Shown in pieces: positions 57,918 through 64,000 of a stretch of DNA of 64,000 nt. The stretch comes from Polaromonas sp. CF318 (GTDB lineage: Bacteria > Pseudomonadota > Gammaproteobacteria > Burkholderiales > Burkholderiaceae_C): positions 1-64,000 of the forward strand of contig NZ_AKIV01000076.1 of NCBI RefSeq assembly GCF_000282655.1, read 5' to 3'. The notes beneath the pieces are model-generated. The model ran no database searches and was not told the origin of the DNA. It worked only from the letters and a program-made list of their open reading frames with translations. The position numbers were made by a program, and so were the translations under genes. The stretch's first letter is position 1. The number at the start of each line of letters is the position of its first letter.

Positions 57918-60900
57918 ATGTCCAAGTTTTTCATTGACAGGCCGATCTTTGCCTGGGTGATCGCACTGTTCATCCTGGTGGTGGGCGGCGTGGCGATCAC
58001 GCAGCTGCCGATCGCCCAGTACCCGCCCGTGGCACCGCCCGCCATCGTCGTCAGCACCGCCTACCCGGGCGCTTCGGCCCAGACGCTGGAGGACAGCGTG
58101 CTGTCGGTGATCGAGCGCGAAATGAATGGTTCGCCCGGTCTCATTTACATGGAGTCGGTCGCGCAGGCCGACGGCACCGGCAGCATCACGCTGAGCTTTG
58201 AGCCCGGCACCAACGCCGACCTGGCGCAGGTGGACGTGCAGAACCGGCTCTCGCGCGCTTCGCCGCGCCTGCCCGCCGCGGTGACGCAGCAAGGTGTGCG
58301 CGTCGACAAGTCGCGCTCCAACTTCCTGCTGTTCACCATGCTGTCGTCCGACAACCCCGCGCACGACCCCGTGGCGCTGGGCGACTATGCCTCGCGCAAC
58401 ATCGTGCCCGAATTGCAGCGCGTCAAAGGCATAGGCCAGGCCCAGTTGTTCGGCAGCGAGCGCGCCATGCGCATCTGGCTGGACCCGGCCAAGCTGCAGG
58501 GCGTGAGCCTTTCGGCCAACGACGTCAACACCGCGATCCGCGCGCAGAACGCCCAGGTGTCCGCCGGCAGCATAGGCGACCGGCCCAATGTGGCGGGGCA
58601 GGGCATCGCGGCCACGGTGGTGGTCAACGGCCAGCTCGCCAACGTCGAGCAGTTCGGCAACATCGTGCTGCGCGCCAATACCGACGGTTCGTCGGTGCGC
58701 CTGAAGGATGTGGCGCGCATCGAGCTGGGCGGCCAGTCCTACGCGACCTCGGCGCGCTTGAACGGCAAGCAGGCCATCGGTATCGGCGTGCAGCTCGCGC
58801 CCAGCGGCAATGCCCTGGCTTCGGCCCAGGCGGTGCGCGCCAAGATGACCGAGCTCGAGCGCTATTTCCCGCAGGGCATGAAGTGGAGCATCCCCTACGA
58901 CAGCTCGCGTTTCGTCAAGATCTCGATCTCGCAAGTGGCCGAGACACTGTTCGAGGCCGTGGCCCTGGTGTTCCTGGTGATGTTCCTGTTCCTGCAGAAC
59001 TGGCGCTACACCATCATCCCGACCATCGTGGTGCCCATCGCGCTGCTGGGTACTTTTGCCACATTGCTGGCGCTCGGTTTTTCAATCAACGTGCTGACCA
59101 TGTTCGGCATGGTGCTGGTCATCGGTATCGTGGTGGACGATGCGATCGTGGTGGTCGAGAACGTCGAGCGCATCATGACCGAGGAAGGCCTGCCGCCGCT
59201 GGAAGCCACACGCAAGGCCATGCAGCAGATTTCGGGCGCCATCATCGGCGTGACCGTGGTGCTGATCTCGGTCTTCGTGCCGCTGGCCTTCTTCGCGGGC
59301 TCGACCGGCAACATCTACCGCCAGTTCTCGGCGGTGATGGTGTCGTCCATCGCCTTCTCGGCCTTCATGGCCCTGTCGCTCACGCCGGCGCTGTGCGCCA
59401 CGCTGCTCAAACCCGTCGAGGCCGGGCACCACCACGCAAAGACCGGCTTCTTCGGCTGGTTCAACCGCGGCTTCTCGCGCACCGCCAAGAGTTATGAAGG
59501 GGTTGTCGCGCGCATCCTCAAGCGCGCGGCGCGCTACCTCATCATCTACGTGGCCATCATTGGCGCGGTCGCGGTGGTCTACCTGCGCCTGCCGACCTCC
59601 TTCCTGCCCAATGAAGACCAGGGCAACCTGCTGGTCAACGTGCAACTGCCGCCGGGTGCGACCTACGAGCGCACGCTGTCGGTGATGCAGACCGTCGAAG
59701 GCTTCATGCTCAAGCAGCCCGAGGTCGAAAGCATGGTCGGCGTGCTGGGCTTCAGCTTCTCGGGCCAGGGCCAGAACGCGGCACTCGCCTTCGTGACACT
59801 CAAGGACTGGAAAGAGCGCGAGGGCGAACAGCACTCGGCCAGCGCTGTCGCGGGCCGCGCCTTCGGCGCGCTCATGGGTGTGCGCGACGCCTTCATCTAC
59901 CCGCTGAGCCCGCCGCCGATTCCGGAGCTGGGCACGGCTTCGGGCTTCAGCTTCCGCCTGCAGGACCGCGGCGGCGCGGGCCACCAGGCGCTGGTCAACG
60001 CGCGTAACCAGTTGCTGGGCATGGCTTCCAAGAGCCCGGTCCTCGCCCAGGTGCGTCCTGACGGCCTGGAAGACGCGCCGCAGCTGCAGATCGACATAGA
60101 CCGCGACAAGGCCAACGCGCTGGGCGTGACCTTCGACTCGATCAACTCGGTGCTGTCGACCTCGCTGGGCTCGAGCTATGTGAACGACTTCCCGAACCAG
60201 GGCCGCCTGCAACGCGTGGTGGTGCAGGCCGATGCGCCGGCGCGCATGCAGCCCGACGACCTGCTCAGGCTCAACGCCAGCAACAGCAAGGGGCAGCCCG
60301 TTCCGCTTGCGGCTTTTGCCACCACCCGCTGGATCACCGGCGCGATGCAGACGGTGCGCTACAACGGCTACCCCGCGATGCGCATAGGCGGCAGCGCCGC
60401 ACCGGGCTACAGCACCGGTGCCGCCATGGCCGAGATGGAAAAACTCGCGGCCCAGCTGCCGCAAGGCTTCGGCTTTGAATGGACCGGCCAGTCGCGCGAG
60501 GAAAAACTCGCCGGTTCCCAGGCCACGCTGCTCTACGGTTTCGCCATCCTGGCGGTGTTCCTCTGCCTGGCCGCGCTGTATGAGAGCTGGAGCATCCCGC
60601 TGGCGGTGATCCTGGTCGTGCCGCTGGGCGTGATCGGCGTGCTGCTGGCCACCCTGTTCCGCGGCTATGCGAACGACGTGTACTTCCAGGTCGGCCTGAT
60701 CACCATCATCGGCCTGTCGGCGAAGAACGCGATTCTGATCATCGAGTTCGCCAAGGACCTGCAGGCGCAGGGCAAGGGCGTGATCGAGTCCGCCCTGGCG
60801 GCGGCCCATTTGCGCTTTCGGCCCATCGTCATGACCTCGCTGGCATTCGGCCTGGGCGTGGTGCCGCTGGTGATCGCCTCGGGCGCGGGCTCGGCGAGCC

Positions 60901-61097
60901 AGCGCGCCATCGGCACCGGCGTGATTGGCGGCATGGTCACCGGCACGGCCCTGGCGGTGATTTTTGTTCCCGTGTTCTTCGTGGTGGTGCGCGGCCTCTT
61001 CAAGGGCAGCGAACGGCAAAACAGGATGTATTCCGAGCATGCCAAGGCGGCAGGCATCACCGGAGAGGAAGGAAATGAAGGCAAGGCCCATGACTAA
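57918..61097 (+). CDS. acrB: RND multidrug pump (AcrB/MexB-like)
   Basis: 1059 residues, inner membrane, HAE1 family. 'MSKFFIDRPIFAWVIALFILVVGGVAITQLPIAQYPPVAPPAIVVSTAYPGASAQTLEDSV' is the typical start. TM4 has 'MVLVIGIVVDDAIVVVENVER' with the two aspartates of the proton relay. 'ATRKAMQQISGAIIGVTVVLISVFVPLAFFAGSTGNIYRQF' is characteristic. It exports diverse drugs and dyes with AcrA and the outer-membrane channel encoded next. Confidence 0.96.
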   Translation: MSKFFIDRPIFAWVIALFILVVGGVAITQLPIAQYPPVAPPAIVVSTAYPGASAQTLEDSVLSVIEREMNGSPGLIYMESVAQADGTGSITLSFEPGTNADLAQVDVQNRLSRASPRLPAAVTQQGVRVDKSRSNFLLFTMLSSDNPAHDPVALGDYASRNIVPELQRVKGIGQAQLFGSERAMRIWLDPAKLQGVSLSANDVNTAIRAQNAQVSAGSIGDRPNVAGQGIAATVVVNGQLANVEQFGNIVLRANTDGSSVRLKDVARIELGGQSYATSARLNGKQAIGIGVQLAPSGNALASAQAVRAKMTELERYFPQGMKWSIPYDSSRFVKISISQVAETLFEAVALVFLVMFLFLQNWRYTIIPTIVVPIALLGTFATLLALGFSINVLTMFGMVLVIGIVVDDAIVVVENVERIMTEEGLPPLEATRKAMQQISGAIIGVTVVLISVFVPLAFFAGSTGNIYRQFSAVMVSSIAFSAFMALSLTPALCATLLKPVEAGHHHAKTGFFGWFNRGFSRTAKSYEGVVARILKRAARYLIIYVAIIGAVAVVYLRLPTSFLPNEDQGNLLVNVQLPPGATYERTLSVMQTVEGFMLKQPEVESMVGVLGFSFSGQGQNAALAFVTLKDWKEREGEQHSASAVAGRAFGALMGVRDAFIYPLSPPPIPELGTASGFSFRLQDRGGAGHQALVNARNQLLGMASKSPVLAQVRPDGLEDAPQLQIDIDRDKANALGVTFDSINSVLSTSLGSSYVNDFPNQGRLQRVVVQADAPARMQPDDLLRLNASNSKGQPVPLAAFATTRWITGAMQTVRYNGYPAMRIGGSAAPGYSTGAAMAEMEKLAAQLPQGFGFEWTGQSREEKLAGSQATLLYGFAILAVFLCLAALYESWSIPLAVILVVPLGVIGVLLATLFRGYANDVYFQVGLITIIGLSAKNAILIIEFAKDLQAQGKGVIESALAAAHLRFRPIVMTSLAFGLGVVPLVIASGAGSASQRAIGTGVIGGMVTGTALAVIFVPVFFVVVRGLFKGSERQNRMYSEHAKAAGITGEEGNEGKAHD

Positions 61098-62586
61098 GAC
61101 AAGGCTCCCACAACTTCTGGCGCTGGCCACGGCGGCATTGCTCGCCGGTTGCTCCATGATCCCGAAGTACGAGCGGCCGGCCGCCCCGGTGGCCGACCAA
61201 TACCCCACCGCCTCGGGCTGGATCGCCGAGTCGGCGAAGGCCACCACAGGTAGCCCGGCCGCAGCCAACACGCCGGCCGCGGCCGACATCGAGTGGCAGA
61301 CCTTCTTCAGCGACCCGCAGTTGCGCAAGCTGATCGATGCGGCGCTGCGCAACAACCGCGACCTGCGCATCGCCGTGCTTAACATCGAGCAGGCACGCGC
61401 GCAGTACCGGATCCAGCGCGCCGACCAGTTCCCGACCATCAACGCCGGCATCACCGGTTCGCGCCAGCCCAATGCCAACGGCAACGGCAGCATCACCAGC
61501 GCCTACACCGGTGGCTTGATCATGACCTCCTACGAGCTGGATTTCTTCGGCCGCGTCGCCGCCCTCAAGGAGTCGGCGCTGGCGCAGTACCTGGCGACCG
61601 GGGAAGCGCGCAAGACCACCCAGATCAGCCTGATCGCCGCGGTGGCCAACACCTACCTGAGCCTGCTGGCCGACGAGGAACTGCTGGCGATCACGCAGCA
61701 GACGCTGGTCACGCGCGAGGAATCCTTCAAGCTCAGCAAGCTGCGTTTTGACAACGGCGTCAGCTCCGAACTGGACTTTCGCCAGGCCGAGTCGCTGACC
61801 GAGGCGGCACGCGTCTCACTGGCCCAGCAGGTGCGGCAGCGCGCGCTGGACCTGAACGCCCTCACCTTGCTGATCGGACAGCCGCTCACCGGCGAACTGG
61901 CCGTGGCCCTGCCGGCCGGCAAAGGCCTGGCCGATGCGCCCTTGATGGTCGACGTGCCCGCCGGCCTGCCTTCGGACCTGCTGACGCGCCGCCCCGACGT
62001 GCGCCAGGCCGAGCAGCTGTTGCTATCCGCCAATGCCGACATAGGCGCGGCGCGCGCTGCCTTCTTCCCGCGCATTTCGCTTACGGCCAGCGCCGGCAGC
62101 GCCAGCTCGCACTTGAACGGCCTCTTCAAGAGCGGCTCCTACGGCTGGACCATGGCGCCGCAGCTGATCCTGCCGCTGTTTGACGCGGGCCGCAACCGTG
62201 CGGGCCTGGATTCGGCCAACGCCGGGCGCGATATCGCCGTCGCCCAGTACGAAAAATCCATCCAAACGGCTTTCCGCGAAGTGGCTGATGCCCTGGCCGG
62301 CCGTGCCACCCTGGGTGAGCAGCTGCGTGCCCAGCAGGCCCAGGCCAACGCCGAAGCCACGCGCTTCAAGCTGGCCGACCTGCGCTACCAGAACGGGGTG
62401 GCCAGCTACCTGGACCAGCTCGACGCCCAGCGCGCGCTGTTTACCGCGCGCCAGGCCGTGGTGCAAACCCGCCTGGCCCAGCTGCAAAGCCAGGTCACGC
62501 TCTACAAGACGCTGGGCGGCGGCTGGAAGGAGCCGCCTCCTGAAGAAGCCCTGAGCCTGAAGGCCGACACCCAGCTCAGCCGCTAA
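61075..62586 (+). CDS. RND outer-membrane channel lipoprotein (OprM/TolC family)
   Basis: 503 residues from the ATG at 61075 (GGAGAGG about 6 bases upstream); ATG 61090 is an alternative. It overlaps acrB by 23 bases. Lipobox LAGC at Cys26. Two OEP repeats: 'FFSDPQLRKLIDAALRNNRDLRIAVLNIEQARAQYRIQRADQFPTINAG' and 'LLTRRPDVRQAEQLLLSANADIGAARAAFFPRISLTASAG'. It forms the exit duct of the pump. A terminator follows. Confidence 0.95.
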   Translation: MKARPMTKTRLPQLLALATAALLAGCSMIPKYERPAAPVADQYPTASGWIAESAKATTGSPAAANTPAAADIEWQTFFSDPQLRKLIDAALRNNRDLRIAVLNIEQARAQYRIQRADQFPTINAGITGSRQPNANGNGSITSAYTGGLIMTSYELDFFGRVAALKESALAQYLATGEARKTTQISLIAAVANTYLSLLADEELLAITQQTLVTREESFKLSKLRFDNGVSSELDFRQAESLTEAARVSLAQQVRQRALDLNALTLLIGQPLTGELAVALPAGKGLADAPLMVDVPAGLPSDLLTRRPDVRQAEQLLLSANADIGAARAAFFPRISLTASAGSASSHLNGLFKSGSYGWTMAPQLILPLFDAGRNRAGLDSANAGRDIAVAQYEKSIQTAFREVADALAGRATLGEQLRAQQAQANAEATRFKLADLRYQNGVASYLDQLDAQRALFTARQAVVQTRLAQLQSQVTLYKTLGGGWKEPPPEEALSLKADTQLSR

Positions 62587-62612
62587 AACCGTTCGCCGCC
62601 AAATCCTGGCCG

Positions 62613-62647
62613 CCCGCTCCCTTTCAAAAGGGGCGGGTTTTTTTTGC
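62613..62647 (+). terminator. Terminator of the acrAB-oprM operon
   Basis: CCCGCTCCC and GGGGCGGG pair across TTTCAAAA (with a bulge) and eight T residues follow. Confidence 0.85.
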
Positions 62648-62880
62648 CGATTTCCCGGCTGCGGCCCGACATCGTCCTGCGCGCGCCATCTTCATTTGTG
62701 AGCAAGTGTGGCGAATGTATCTGCGCCGGCCTTCCGCCGCGAGGTCTCTTAAGCGACAAGGCATGCTAATTGCTGAAGGGTTACTCCCTACGAAGCGGCC
62801 TCGGGGGCGGCGGTATATTCGCGCCGACCAACAGGCCAAACGTCGAGCCCCCCATGGGAGGCGAGATGCTCCATCCACCA

Positions 62881-62907
62881 CGGCGGGCCACAAGCCCGCC
62901 GGTTTTT
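62881..62907 (+). terminator. Terminator-like hairpin ahead of oppA, possible attenuator
   Basis: CGGCGGGC pairs with GCCCGCCGG around CACAA and TTTTTT follows, 21 bases before the oppA start. It is placed to end or attenuate a transcript before the gene. Confidence 0.65.
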
Positions 62908-62928
62908 TATTCGGGAGTGCAAACAAGC

Positions 62929-64000
62929 ATGAACTCAAACTGGACGATGAAAACCCTGGCCGGCGCCGTGCTGCTGGCCTCTGCCGGCCTGGCCGCCGCG
63001 GCCAACGTGCCCGCCGGCGTGAAGCTGCATGAGACCCAGGAACTGGTACGCAACAACGGCTCCGAGCCTGAAACCCTGGACGCCGCGCTGGCGACCGGCG
63101 TTCCGGCCAACAACGTGATCCGCGACATGTTCGAAGGTCTGTGCGCCGCGGACAACAACGGCAAGATCGTGCCCGGCGTGGCGGAAAGCTGGAAGCAGGT
63201 CGACCCGCAGACCTGGGTCTTCAAGCTGCGCAAGAACGCCAAGTGGTCCAACGGCGACGCTGTGACCGCCGAAGACTTCATCTACAGCATGCGCCGTTTC
63301 GTCGACCCGGCGACCGCCTCGAAATACGCCTCCACCTATGGCGTCTTCCTGCTCAATGCGAAAGAGATCATCGAAGGCAAGAAGCCCGTCACCGAACTGG
63401 GTGTCAAGGCCGTCGACCCCTACACCCTGGAAATCAAGACGCCTTTCCCGGTCAACTTCCTGCCCGAGGTCGTCTCCAACCCCCAGCTCGCGCCCCTGCA
63501 CAAGGCCACCATCGAAAAATTCGGCAAGGACTGGACCCGGCCCGCCAACATGGTGAACAACGGCGCCTTTTCGCTCAAGGACTGGCAGGTCAACAGCAAG
63601 ATCATCCTGGCCAAGAACCCCGCCTACTGGGATGCAAAGAACGTCCAGCTCACCAAGATCACCTACCTCTCGGTCGAGGACGGCAATGCCGACGTCAAGC
63701 TCTATGAGTCGGGTGAGAACGACTGGGTCTACCAGCTCCCGCCCGGCACCTACGACAAGTACAAGGCGCAGTACCCCAAGGAGATCCGCAACACCGACAT
63801 GCTGGGCCTGCGCTACTACTCGCTGAACAATGCGGACCCGGCCCTCAAGGACATCCGCGTGCGCAAGGCGCTGTCCATGGCGCTGGACCGCGACATCCTG
63901 GCGCAGCGCGTCACGGCCGACGGGCAGACCCCGGCCTACGGCGTGATCGTCAAGGGAACCTCGGGCGCCGACGTGACCGCCTACGACTGGGCCAAGTGGC
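62929..64000 (+). CDS. oppA: Oligopeptide-binding protein OppA-like (C-terminus outside window)
   Basis: 357 codons visible, open at the window end. The signal peptide 'MNSNWTMKTLAGAVLLASAGLAAAA' is followed by the family-5 solute-binding fold: 'LVRNNGSEPETLDAALATGVPANNVIRDMFEGL', 'VPGVAESWKQVDPQTWVFKLRKNAKWSNGDAVTAEDFIYSMRRFVDPATASKYAS', 'PAYWDAKNV' and 'DIRVRKALSMALDRD'. It captures peptides in the periplasm for an OppBCDF importer, probably encoded beyond the window. The ATG at 62929 is the only start giving a signal peptide. Confidence 0.92.
   Translation, partial: MNSNWTMKTLAGAVLLASAGLAAAANVPAGVKLHETQELVRNNGSEPETLDAALATGVPANNVIRDMFEGLCAADNNGKIVPGVAESWKQVDPQTWVFKLRKNAKWSNGDAVTAEDFIYSMRRFVDPATASKYASTYGVFLLNAKEIIEGKKPVTELGVKAVDPYTLEIKTPFPVNFLPEVVSNPQLAPLHKATIEKFGKDWTRPANMVNNGAFSLKDWQVNSKIILAKNPAYWDAKNVQLTKITYLSVEDGNADVKLYESGENDWVYQLPPGTYDKYKAQYPKEIRNTDMLGLRYYSLNNADPALKDIRVRKALSMALDRDILAQRVTADGQTPAYGVIVKGTSGADVTAYDWAKW

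Larger units (their letters stand above)
62587..62928. other. Gap between oprM and the oppA-like gene
   Basis: About 340 bases without a convincing ORF. It holds the oprM terminator, a weak promoter-like TATATT (62814–62819) and a second terminator-like hairpin (62881–62907) shortly before oppA. The roughly 80-nt stretch between the two latter may be a small RNA or an attenuated leader. Confidence 0.45.

Overview
The window is a piece of a GC-rich betaproteobacterial chromosome, most likely a member of the Comamonadaceae (Polaromonas/Rhodoferax/Variovorax relatives). Supporting signs are the gene orders cysS–glycosylase–accA–tilS–lysC and tig–clpP–clpX–lon, the hpnCDE squalene genes, a tct operon with several Bug-type binding proteins, and high GC in the core genes. 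The genus cannot be fixed from the sequence.

Layout. 1–6425: housekeeping genes (partial TPR protein, cysS, DNA-3-methyladenine glycosylase, accA, tilS, lysC), then tRNA-Ser(GCT) at 6461–6550. 6541–23077: a 16.5 kb integrated element bounded by a 13-bp repeat of the tRNA 3' end. Its left half is a nearly complete filamentous-phage (inovirus) gene set: repressor-like protein, replication initiator, ssDNA-binding protein, major and minor coat candidates, a pIII/TspB-like adsorption protein, DUF2523 and Zot. Its right half is lower-GC cargo: small membrane proteins, a higBA-type toxin–antitoxin pair, a DUF3892 gene behind a LexA box, a ParB-like protein, a large serine recombinase translationally coupled to two ParB-like genes, and a small resolvase-type recombinase near the right end. 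A 16-bp palindrome resembling parS (GTTTCGCATGCGAAAC) occurs five times, plus one decayed copy, only inside this element.

23107–43610: chromosomal accessory and metabolic genes. They are a class A beta-lactamase divergent from a LysR regulator, a lone receiver protein, a D-amino-acid/racemase/transport group, hslR, the tctDE two-component system with tctCBA and two extra tctC paralogues, hemH, a HAD phosphatase, a GST and hpnCDE. 43626–48150: an RND efflux pair. 48268–54564: tRNA-Leu, tig, clpP, clpX and lon. 54592–55077: tRNA-Gly, tRNA-Cys and tRNA-Leu. 55144–62586: a hypothetical gene, an acrR-like repressor and a tripartite RND efflux operon. 62929–64000: the start of an oppA-type gene.

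The two most interesting parts are both inside the element. The first is a three-gene cassette (large serine recombinase plus two different ParB/RepB-like proteins, no ParA) with overlapping start and stop codons. The second is a ParB-like gene with dispersed parS-like palindromes near module boundaries, including its own 5' coding region and the resolvase promoter region. This suggests a KorB-like regulator or a partition/silencing system for a filamentous-phage-derived element. Functions of both are inferred from sequence only.
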